In this document: positions 1 to 5,700 of the stretch, piece after piece
How the letters are laid out: each line of letters opens with the position of its first letter
How positions within the stretch are numbered: position 1 is the first letter of the stretch
Assembly (NCBI GenBank): GCA_020860745.1
Contig: JAJBTR010000136.1
Location: 1 to 5,841, forward strand
Direction of reading: 5' to 3'
DNA from: Lachnospiraceae bacterium
Lineage (GTDB): Bacteria; Bacillota; Clostridia; Lachnospirales; Lachnospiraceae
DNA length: 5,841 bases
The notes under the pieces: model-generated
The model's database searches: none
Told to the model about the DNA's origin: nothing
Seen by the model: only the letters and a program-made list of their open reading frames with translations
Program-made: the position numbers and the translations under genes

Positions 1-4
1 TCAT
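1..4 (-). CDS. Start codon of the next downstream gene (partial)
   Basis: An ATG on the minus strand occupies positions 4-2, followed by one more base before the window ends. It is preceded by AGGAGG (minus strand, positions 16-11) at a 6-nt spacing, a near-ideal Shine-Dalgarno arrangement. A promoter-like pair lies a further 60-90 nt upstream. Nothing of the product can be read, so no function is given. The gap to the sigma-factor gene is about 290 nt and contains its own promoter candidate, so this gene is probably transcribed at least partly on its own. Confidence 0.5.
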
Positions 5-71
5 ACAGAACCTCCTGACTTTTTTCACCGGCATTCGTTCCGGACTTCTCTATCACTCACTGACCGATAGC

Positions 72-101
72 ATCTTAACATTTTGCGTATTCAATAATCA
101 A
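72..101 (-). promoter_or_regulatory. Candidate housekeeping promoter for the downstream gene
   Basis: On the minus strand TTGATT (101-96) is followed after 18 nt by TAAGAT (77-72), which is preceded by TG one base upstream, as in extended -10 promoters. This gives a leader of about 60 nt to the start codon at position 4. The matches to the TTGACA/TATAAT consensus are partial, so this is a candidate by position and pattern only. Confidence 0.3.
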
Positions 102-182
102 TACTCTCGCAGAAACTTTTTTCAATAAAATCTGCGTTTGCCGCTTAAAAATAAAGATTTCTTTTTTTCTTACATAAAAAGA

Positions 183-308
183 TTACGGAACGACCCTTTC
201 ACAAGGCTTTCCAGCAGCTGCTGCTTTTTGGCTGGGTGTGTCATCCAGTGTTATTTTTTCGATTCTGTCGGTTGCCGCAGTCGCCAAATCCGGATCAGTT
301 GCTGCCGG
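183..308 (-). pseudogene. Out-of-frame coding-like tail overlapping the end of the sigma-factor gene
   Basis: A frame shifted by one base from the sigma-factor gene is open from 308, just after a TAA at 311-309, to a TAA at 185-183. From 299 it encodes 38 residues beginning TDPDLATAATDRIEKITLDD and ending ERVVP. The mixture of residues and codons looks like real protein rather than a shadow. It has no start codon or ribosome binding site of its own. It abuts the sigma gene's TGA at 297-295, so the simplest reading is that the sigma protein once continued here and a one-base indel (for example an extra A in AGCAACTGA) produced the present stop. It could equally be a chance open frame of about 40 codons; no homologue is recognised. 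The stretch from 182 down to the promoter candidate near 101 is AT-rich and shows no convincing terminator. Confidence 0.3.
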
Positions 309-2643
309 TTAAGTATTCGATTGCCGCATCCTTTCCCTCACCGATCAATTTGCTGTCATCAATACTCGTTATGATATATCTTTCATCCGTCCTCCAACTA
401 TAAGCCTTACTGTGTTTTTCCAGATATTCATCCTCAGTACAGGAAACATACTCTTCTCCATCATATATGGAATAACTGGTATACCCGGTTGGTCCGGATT
501 CATAGACATAATATTGCGGATCGTCTGTCAGTGGTCCCTCATAATAAAAAGTACCGCCAAACAGCTGTTCCATTGCGCTGGAACCATCCCAAAAATATGC
601 TTCTTCCACTCCGGATTCCATCTGATACAACATGGCAGATATGTAACCGCCGCGCTCTGCATATTCCAAACCTGCCCAGGCATTATTCATCTCCTGAACC
701 ATCACTTCGCCATCATGTATATAGATAACGCCGCTGCCTTCCGCAAAAAAAGATGCAAAATAAAATAACTCCGGTATGTCATCGTCATTGAGGTAAATCA
801 GGAAAAACTCTCCCTCTCCCGTATAGCTATTTATTTCAATCTCTGCGTTGTCAAGGTATTCCGCATACTGCACCCTCCATTCTTCCAGGCCTGCCATTGG
901 GTCTTCCAGAAGGCCCAGCGTGACCTTTGTCTTTTCTGTGACAGACAACGTTTCTTCTGCCTGATCAACGAAACAAAACGTATTATACCAGGTATAGGAA
1001 ACCGGAAATTCATCTTCTTTGAGTGAAGTTTCCTGAAAAATATTATTAATATAAAAATACTGAGAGGCGTTCTCTCCGCCGGCCAACTCACTCTGCTGCA
1101 TGCATTTTGCCCCATCGCTGTAAGTATTGTATTGAATTGATGCGCCTACATCATTACCATAGCTCAGGTTGGAGGGGTTTTCCCCGACTATGTATGCCTC
1201 TTCCGGCGAATAAACTTTCTGCACATCACCATCCACCAGCGCCCAGATGTCCGCCCAGGTATCCGCCATAAATGTTTCAGCAGAAAACTCAGAATCATGC
1301 TGTGACTGGTCTTCCACTCCAACCAGCAACTCTTCCCATCCATCATTATCAAAGTCAACGAGTTCCAACAGAAAAGTACCGGTCATATACCGATATTCAA
1401 CACTATAACCTATATCATCCTCATAGCCAGCGTATCCCCCTTCCCCGTATTCTTCCTCATACTCTTCCACGATATGAGCGTAAGCAGAATAAAGTTCTTC
1501 CTGCGTAGTGATAGCAGCAGCTTCCTCTTCCTCCACAACAGCTTCTTCCTCTGCTGCATCGGTTTCTGTTTCCTCTTCTGCCGCCTCCTCTGCATCTGCA
1601 GCGTCTGTCCCATGATCCTGCCACGGCTTTGTGACGGCCAGTGCCGCACCGCCGACCGCAACGGCCGCTATGACAATTCCGATTACAGCTTTCATGCCAA
1701 TCCCTCTGGCTGCTGCGCTCCCGGCCGCTTTCACAGTGCCCTGTACGGCCGCCCCGGATGCGGAACTGCCGGAGGAGGCACCGCCCTGCGCGGGCTTATC
1801 CATATACTCCGCCGCTGTATCTGATGAATGATATCCAATAGAAGATACGACCCGTGCTTCCCGAACCGCAGCCATAAGCTCTGCCGGCATCTTTGCGGCT
1901 TCTGCTTCCATCGCTCCGTCTTCGAGGCTCTTAAGCAGCATAAGCAGGAAAGGAATAGGAGCAAGACCGTAAAGCTTTGTGCCTTTTTTCGCCAGTTCCC
2001 TGACTTTGACCTCCACATTTTTTCTTCCCTGCGCGAGCCTGGTTTTCACTGTATTAATGTTCAGATCCAGCTCTTCCGCAATCTCTTTTAAAGAACACTG
2101 GTCAGAATAGCGCATCGTCAGCACAATCCTCTGCCCTTCCGGGAGGGTATCGAGGATTTCACTCATAAGTCTGTCTGTTTCCAGCCGGTCCATATACTCG
2201 TCCGGTATCATATCAGTGCGGTATTCTGCTACCGTTTCGATCTCATCCTCTGCGCTGCCGTCATCGGTGTAATCCGGCTGCTGATATTCCTGTTTTTCCC
2301 TGTCTCTGCCGTATTTTCTGTACCAGTCTGAAACCATGTTTCTGGCAATTGTAGATAACCAGGACGGAAAAGCGGCAGGTTCTTCCAGCTGCTCCAGACG
2401 GCTGAACGCACGGACATATACATCCTGTGCCAGGTCTTCAGCGATATCTGAATCCGACATTTTCGTCTTAATCTGAAAAATGATCCGGTTATAGGTTCTC
2501 CCATACAATTCCGCGATCGCATCCTGATCGTTTACTTTTGTTCTGTCAATCAGCTCTTTTGTGATCGCCAACGCTTTCCCGCATCTGGCACAGAACTTCG
2601 CTTCATCGCGCATCATTGCCCCGCAACTGTAACATTTCTTCAT
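295..2643 (-). CDS. Membrane-anchored ECF-type sigma factor: zinc ribbon, sigma regions 2 and 4, TM helix, extracytoplasmic domain
   Basis: A 782-residue, apparently one-piece signalling protein. Residues 4-21 form a zinc ribbon (C4, C7, C18, C21). Sigma-70 region 2 spans about 38-112, with the core-binding motif AEDLAQDVYVRAF at 68-80. After an acidic spacer, region 4 spans about 152-218, with LDTLPEGQRIVLTMRY at 164-179 and a helix-turn-helix at about 184-210. A Gly/Ala/Ser-rich linker leads to one hydrophobic helix at 319-337. Basic residues lie before it and a very acidic stretch (342-376) after it, which predicts sigma inside and the C-terminal ~400 residues outside. The outer part holds DFDNDGWEEL (430-439), a DxDxDG calcium-loop-like motif, and a degenerate second copy, LNDDDIPEL (618-626). 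The start at 2643 is chosen because GGAGAG lies 6 nt upstream and the zinc ribbon begins at once; the frame is open to an ATG at 2715, but that extension is not domain-like. Ordinary ECF factors are only about 160-200 residues. No recognised gene name applies. Inference: it is held at the membrane until cleaved or otherwise activated. Confidence 0.9.
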   Translation of the reverse strand: MKKCYSCGAMMRDEAKFCARCGKALAITKELIDRTKVNDQDAIAELYGRTYNRIIFQIKTKMSDSDIAEDLAQDVYVRAFSRLEQLEEPAAFPSWLSTIARNMVSDWYRKYGRDREKQEYQQPDYTDDGSAEDEIETVAEYRTDMIPDEYMDRLETDRLMSEILDTLPEGQRIVLTMRYSDQCSLKEIAEELDLNINTVKTRLAQGRKNVEVKVRELAKKGTKLYGLAPIPFLLMLLKSLEDGAMEAEAAKMPAELMAAVREARVVSSIGYHSSDTAAEYMDKPAQGGASSGSSASGAAVQGTVKAAGSAAARGIGMKAVIGIVIAAVAVGGAALAVTKPWQDHGTDAADAEEAAEEETETDAAEEEAVVEEEEAAAITTQEELYSAYAHIVEEYEEEYGEGGYAGYEDDIGYSVEYRYMTGTFLLELVDFDNDGWEELLVGVEDQSQHDSEFSAETFMADTWADIWALVDGDVQKVYSPEEAYIVGENPSNLSYGNDVGASIQYNTYSDGAKCMQQSELAGGENASQYFYINNIFQETSLKEDEFPVSYTWYNTFCFVDQAEETLSVTEKTKVTLGLLEDPMAGLEEWRVQYAEYLDNAEIEINSYTGEGEFFLIYLNDDDIPELFYFASFFAEGSGVIYIHDGEVMVQEMNNAWAGLEYAERGGYISAMLYQMESGVEEAYFWDGSSAMEQLFGGTFYYEGPLTDDPQYYVYESGPTGYTSYSIYDGEEYVSCTEDEYLEKHSKAYSWRTDERYIITSIDDSKLIGEGKDAAIEYLTGSN

Positions 2644-2751
2644 TGTCTTCTCTCCATAATTCATATTTGTCGATATAAGACAGACTTCTGCCTCTTTACC
2701 CCCGCCTCCTGCCATACCAGAGAGGTACAGCAGGAAGCGTGGAAGGGCAGA

Positions 2752-2936
2752 TTAATACAAATCAAAATCCTGAGGATCCTTTGACTCCATAAGCGTGCCT
2801 CGTATATCTCATCGGACAGGTCGCCTTTGAGAACCGATTCCATTATTTCGCTCCATGAATCGAGAGTATTATGCATGGCAAGATATCCAGCAAGATCTTT
2901 ATAAAATCCATCTTCCTCAAGGATGAGGACGATCCC
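2752..2936 (-). pseudogene. Short unidentified coding remnant with an apparent frameshift
   Basis: Between the lipoprotein and the sigma gene, one minus-strand frame reads as plausible protein from 2936 (ILEEDGFYKDLAGYLA, MHNTLDSWSEIMESVL, KGDLSDEIYEAR) down to about 2793. It then degenerates into unlikely sequence, while the neighbouring frame from 2790 reads MESKDPQDFDLY followed by TAA at 2754-2752. One missing base near 2792 would join the two into a single acidic C-terminus of about 60 residues. The upstream frame is closed by TGA at 2939-2937, and no ATG has a Shine-Dalgarno; the in-frame ATG at 2876 lacks one. I do not recognise the family. It is most simply the tail of a decayed gene. 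About 110 nt remain between it and the sigma start, in which I see no convincing promoter. Confidence 0.35.
2914..2929 (-). other. Small perfect hairpin downstream of the lipoprotein frame
   Basis: TCCTCA (2914-2919) and TGAGGA (2924-2929) form a perfect 6-bp stem with a 4-nt loop, 12 nt after the final TAA of the extended lipoprotein frame. On the minus strand it is followed only by ATTTTAT rather than a clean U-tract, so it is at best a weak terminator or a 3'-end processing structure. It also falls inside the coding-like remnant, so it could be coincidental. Confidence 0.25.
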
Positions 2937-2940
2937 TCAT

Positions 2941-3129
2941 TTACTCTTCCACAGTGCTTTCGTATGTATATTCTTCCACATTTTCCGCAACACATCTATT
3001 AAATAACGTAGTCAAATCTGCAAATCCTGCATAATAGAAATGACCTACCGTAACTACATCGCCGGATTCTATTCCCCAGAACACTTCACCTGACGGTTCT
3101 TCATAATCACTCAAGTCCACACTACAGGT
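2941..3129 (-). pseudogene. In-frame continuation of the lipoprotein beyond a single TGA
   Basis: Directly after the lipoprotein's TGA (3132-3130) the same frame stays open for 62 codons to a TAA at 2943-2941. It begins TCSVDLSDYEEPSGEVFW and ends ENVEEYTYESTVEE. It is as acidic as the lipoprotein and repeats its motifs: DLSDY resembles SLSDY near the mature N-terminus, and GDVVTV matches GDVVTV at 187-192 and GDEVTV at 101-106. It has no start codon or ribosome binding site. The junction would read KILKDG-TCSV if the stop were GGA, so one G-to-T change explains it. I read this as the lost C-terminus of the lipoprotein. A sequencing error or programmed UGA readthrough would produce the same pattern. 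Confidence 0.6.
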
Positions 3130-4089
3130 TCAGTCTTTTAATATTTTAATATCGGAAAACATACAGTATCTATAATAGGTAAAAGAATCCGTCGACTCGT
3201 TTTTCACAGTCACTTTGTAAACCAGATACAGCATATTATTATTGCTCACATTCATACCGCCCTTAGCCGACAACAAATAAGATCCGATATAATCAGAGCT
3301 GAGCACTTCCTCGGTTTCGCTAAAACCAGATGCCGCATAAGCCTCAAATGCGTCCTCTGCCTGACCCTGCATGGAATCCATAGCATCCTCAGAGATCTCA
3401 TCCAGAGAAGAAGCATAATGCGCAACGCCGTCCACCTCATACTTCTTGTACGATTCCGCCGGAACCGACCCGGTTGCCTCAATAATATCCTCTGTGCAGC
3501 CGTCAACCACACTCACGGTTACCACATCTCCCACATCAAGATTGGAGGACTGATCCAGTGTAAACCAGGAAGGGGAAAGATTGCCTTTCACCGTTATCTT
3601 CGCGTCGACTCCGGGCGCCGTCCCGGAAAACGTGACTGACACGTCATCAAAAATATCCGTCTCTGTCACTTCCTCCAGACCGCTGACCTCATATGTCGCG
3701 CTATCCAGAGAAACCTCAAACTTCCCGTCGATAAAATCACTGGCTTCACACCAGTCTTCATCATAGCACTCCACCGTCACTTCATCCCCGTTGCAAAGAT
3801 CAGAGGCCGGGGAAACCGTGTAGCCATACCAGTCGCTGATCACCTCAGCAACAGATGTATACCCCCAGTCATCCGCGGTGTCATTGAGCTTCAGCTTTTT
3901 GCCGTATTTCGCCTCGAATGCTTCCTCGTCAAAGTCGGCGGTTGCTGTCCCGTATCCGTCGTACCCTTCAAATGTGACCTCCACATAGTCGCTCAGACTG
4001 ATTTTTGCCGTTCCGCATCCTGAAAGTCCCAGCAGCGCTGCGGCACAGCCTCCCATGACCATTGTTGTTGCAATCCATTTCTTTTTCAT
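3130..4089 (-). CDS. Secreted lipoprotein with repeated beta-rich domains, probably C-terminally truncated
   Basis: A 319-residue product, made at the membrane and exported. Residues 1-24 are a lipoprotein signal peptide (KKK, hydrophobic core, lipobox LSGC), with lipidated C25 as the mature N-terminus; the protein should sit on the outer face of the cytoplasmic membrane. The mature part is strongly acidic and looks like two related beta-rich modules. SLSDYVEVTFEGYDGYGTAT (31-50) parallels FDDVSVTFSGTAPG (147-160), and each is followed by a GD-V-V-TV strand (101-106 and 187-192). A helical acidic segment (about 225-252) precedes a final strand-rich part with LYLVYKVTVKN (287-297). AAGGAG lies 7 nt before the ATG, which fixes the start. 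The style matches uncharacterised surface proteins I recall from Clostridia (not tested). The frame continues past the stop, so the protein is probably shortened by about 62 residues. Function unknown; the shared locus with a membrane-anchored sigma factor makes an envelope-sensing role possible but unproven. Confidence 0.85.
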   Translation of the reverse strand: MKKKWIATTMVMGGCAAALLGLSGCGTAKISLSDYVEVTFEGYDGYGTATADFDEEAFEAKYGKKLKLNDTADDWGYTSVAEVISDWYGYTVSPASDLCNGDEVTVECYDEDWCEASDFIDGKFEVSLDSATYEVSGLEEVTETDIFDDVSVTFSGTAPGVDAKITVKGNLSPSWFTLDQSSNLDVGDVVTVSVVDGCTEDIIEATGSVPAESYKKYEVDGVAHYASSLDEISEDAMDSMQGQAEDAFEAYAASGFSETEEVLSSDYIGSYLLSAKGGMNVSNNNMLYLVYKVTVKNESTDSFTYYRYCMFSDIKILKD

Positions 4090-4139
4090 AATTTTTCTCC
4101 TTTTCAGTTTGTATTTTTCTATTATTCAGATGCTAATAT

Positions 4140-4166
4140 TTATAGCTTGTCCTGCGAAGAACTCAT
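4140..4166 (-). other. Eight-codon micro-ORF with strong Shine-Dalgarno in the lipoprotein leader
   Basis: In the lipoprotein's 5' leader, AAAGGAGG is followed after 2 nt by ATG at 4166-4164 and a reading frame MSSSQDKL ending in TAA at 4142-4140, about 50 nt before the lipoprotein start. The 14-nt string TCATTTCCTCCTTT (plus strand, 4163-4176) is identical to that at the start of the M48 gene (5581-5594). A 2-nt spacing is short for efficient initiation. It may be a leader peptide, a standby ribosome site, or the relic of a lost gene start. Confidence 0.25.
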
Positions 4167-4219
4167 TTCCTCCTTTGTTTTTTCCTGTCTTATTTTTCTT
4201 CTGCCCTTTCACTGTATAA

Positions 4220-4244
4220 GACGTTGGTTCTCTTAAAAAAGTTT
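4220..4244 (-). promoter_or_regulatory. Possible ECF-type promoter upstream of the lipoprotein gene
   Basis: On the minus strand GCAAAC (AAAC at 4244-4241) is followed after exactly 17 nt by CGTC (4223-4220) and then TTATAC. The well-known Bacillus ECF promoters (for example SigM) have the form TGAAAC-N16/17-CGTC. The leader to the lipoprotein ATG would be about 120 nt. The -35 half is imperfect and I see no comparable pair before the sigma gene, so control by the sigma factor of this locus is only a suggestion. TATACA could also serve as a -10 for the housekeeping sigma, though without a good -35. Confidence 0.22.
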
Positions 4245-4301
4245 GCGTTTATCAAATTTTTTTTCGATTTTTTCTTTTCCTTGCAATGCAGAATGACGGT
4301 T

Positions 4302-4502
4302 TCAGCCGCAGTTGGTGATCTTTTTGCTTACCGACAGTGCCTTTAAAATCCTTGCCAGCAATCGGTCCGCACTTTCTGTCGGATACACATACCATTCCGC
4401 AAGGAACTGAAAAAACCAAAAGAACCACTGTTCATCAAACTTTTCCATAGTATCACTTTTATCTGTTTCTGTACACACTTTTTTCACATTCTGTTCACAC
4501 AT
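4302..4502 (-). CDS. Candidate small protein of 66 residues
   Basis: A minus-strand frame begins at ATG 4502, 29 nt after the stop of the M48 gene, with AAGGA 5 nt upstream, and ends at TGA 4304-4302. The product starts MCEQNVKKVC, has a charged middle (TETDKSDTMEKFDEQ), an aromatic, hydrophobic core (WFFWFFQFLAEWYVY, 27-41), then a basic amphipathic segment (ADRLLARILKALSVSKK). The aromatic stretch is too interrupted by charge for a clear transmembrane helix but could associate with membrane. Codon choice (CCG, CTG, GCG, GAA, AAA) resembles the neighbours. The close spacing suggests cotranscription with the peptidase. I do not recognise a family. It could also be the tail of a decayed gene: the frame is open upstream into the end of the M48 gene, and no clear terminator follows. 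Confidence 0.45.
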   Translation of the reverse strand: MCEQNVKKVCTETDKSDTMEKFDEQWFFWFFQFLAEWYVYPTESADRLLARILKALSVSKKITNCG

Positions 4503-4531
4503 TTCCATCCTTATACAGGGAATCCTTCTGT

Positions 4532-5578
4532 TTATTGACCCCCATACACCGCCCCCATTTCCATAAGTCTCCGAATCCGCTCCTCTTTCCCTGCACTTCC
4601 GCCGGTAAGATATGCCAGGACGCCGTCCCGCTTTCTCCCTTCCGTGGCCGTGCATCCGATCACACTGCACAGAGGGTTTCCGTAACCCAGCCCATATGCG
4701 AACCGGTCTGCCTGATATTCATTCAGCTTTTTGGACCATCCGCAAAGGAGCATCTCCAGTCCTCTCCAGATAAACATGCCGGCGTATAACAGAAACATCA
4801 CGAGATATTTTGAAAGCGTGCAGACGATATGAACGGCAAATCCCAGCCAGAATATGCCGGTCAGCCAGCCGGAAACCTTCACCAGCCAGTCAAAAACGAT
4901 GACAACCACTTTCAGGATCAAAAACACGGCTGTGATAAATATATATCCTGCCGCCACAACAAACATCCGATCCGTATCCTTGCGTGCCAGGTGTCCGAAT
5001 TCATGGCTTATGGCTGCCTCTATCATCTCATCCGGCATCGCCAGCAGCCCCCGCGTAATGCAGATCGTATTTCTTCCCAGCGTAAAGGCGTCTGGTAAGT
5101 CCTCATTTTTCATATACAGTCGGACTTTTCCGGAAACAGACGGCTCCGCTTCTTTTACTTTCCCATACACTTTCTCAAACAGGGGAATCAGGCGTGCCTG
5201 CTCATCCGGATCACTGATTCTTCTGCATCCGGAGAAAAACCGGAAGATCACTTCTCCGACCGGAGAAAGGACCGCTGCTGATGTCAGCACATAAACCCCA
5301 AGCCCCACCAGGGTCGCAAACCACAAATCCCAGTACATAAGATTTGCCAGAATCGCACCAATAATGAAGACATTCAGGACCAGGAACGCCAAAACCGGAA
5401 GATTCTCTTTCTCAACCAGTCTTACCAGGAAATCCACCGGATAACTGTTTCGAAGTCCCGCCAGATCCAGCCTTCTCCGCTCTTTTGTTTCTTCCTCATA
5501 CTGCGGCAGTCTGGTTCCGCAGCCCCCGCAGAACACCGCTCCCTTACTGTTTGCTTTTCCGCAATTTCCACACAACAT
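4532..5578 (-). CDS. Zinc-ribbon M48-family membrane metallopeptidase (HtpX/Ste24-like)
   Basis: A 348-residue integral membrane zinc protease. Residues 3-20 form a zinc ribbon (C3, C6, C17, C20), as in the sigma factor of this locus. Two hydrophobic segments follow (about 61-82 and 85-106). The catalytic region contains DAFTLGRNTICITRGLL (163-179), the usual M48 strand before the active site, then the zinc motif HEFGH (192-196; H192 and H196 ligands, E193 the general base). Further hydrophobic segments lie at about 206-230, 238-256 and 258-274, and the third ligand E287 is in LNEYQADRFA. The C-terminal RI-R-L motif is kept, but the preceding HP seen in HtpX is absent. M48 enzymes cleave membrane or misfolded membrane proteins with the active site facing the cytoplasm. 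Start choice: AAAGGAGG lies 8 nt before the ATG at 5578 but only 2 nt before the in-frame ATG at 5584, so 5578 is preferred; the other start adds two residues. Its specific substrate is unknown; the nearby membrane-tethered sigma factor is an inferred candidate. Confidence 0.92.
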   Translation of the reverse strand: MLCGNCGKANSKGAVFCGGCGTRLPQYEEETKERRRLDLAGLRNSYPVDFLVRLVEKENLPVLAFLVLNVFIIGAILANLMYWDLWFATLVGLGVYVLTSAAVLSPVGEVIFRFFSGCRRISDPDEQARLIPLFEKVYGKVKEAEPSVSGKVRLYMKNEDLPDAFTLGRNTICITRGLLAMPDEMIEAAISHEFGHLARKDTDRMFVVAAGYIFITAVFLILKVVVIVFDWLVKVSGWLTGIFWLGFAVHIVCTLSKYLVMFLLYAGMFIWRGLEMLLCGWSKKLNEYQADRFAYGLGYGNPLCSVIGCTATEGRKRDGVLAYLTGGSAGKEERIRRLMEMGAVYGGQ

Positions 5579-5656
5579 TTTCATTTCCTCCTTTTCCTAT
5601 GCATATCGCTCCCCGGAATCTCAGGTCTGACACTCTGCTTTTACCTGCAGGAACCA

Positions 5657-5671
5657 CCGGAATATATCCGG
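5657..5671. promoter_or_regulatory. 15-bp perfect inverted repeat CCGGA-N5-TCCGG
   Basis: CCGGA (5657-5661) and TCCGG (5667-5671) are perfect inverted arms around ATATA. The element lies in the predicted leader of the M48 gene, about 35 nt downstream of the -10 candidate, where it could be an operator for a dimeric regulator or a small RNA hairpin. Evidence is the symmetry alone. Confidence 0.3.
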
Positions 5672-5700
5672 CATTCCGTGCTCCCGCCTTACAAATCCGC

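Noticed and set aside
130..182. AT-rich inverted sequence (AAAGATTTCTTT region) as terminator of the sigma gene
   Set aside because: The possible stem is almost entirely A-T and short, so it would be too weak to call.
212..223. CAGCAGCTGCTG perfect 12-bp palindrome as a terminator or operator
   Set aside because: No loop and no U-tract on the gene strand; on the plus strand it is followed by GCTTTTT, but there is no plus-strand gene to terminate. It coincides with an Ala-run in the coding-like tail.
412..768. Plus-strand frame of about 118 codons
   Set aside because: Antisense to the well-supported sigma-factor gene, with no ribosome binding site and an unlikely composition; a shadow frame. 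The same applies to the other plus-strand frames across 1272-2091, 3418-3766 and 4535-5294.
2644..2715. Extension of the sigma factor by 24 residues to an upstream ATG at 2715
   Set aside because: The extra segment is not domain-like, while the ATG at 2643 has GGAGAG at 6 nt and is followed at once by the zinc ribbon, as in similar proteins.
2644..2751. Promoter for the sigma gene (GTCTTATA near 2672 resembling the sequence before the lipoprotein)
   Set aside because: No acceptable -35 element at the right distance in either a housekeeping or an ECF form.
2661..2876. Frame from ATG 2876 as an intact 71-residue gene
   Set aside because: No Shine-Dalgarno; the protein-like character starts before this ATG and ends near 2793, after which the neighbouring frame looks better. 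Reported as a remnant instead.
3130..3132. Selenocysteine or programmed readthrough at the lipoprotein TGA
   Set aside because: No selenocysteine-insertion-like hairpin was noticed directly after the codon and the context is not a known readthrough signal; a point mutation is simpler.
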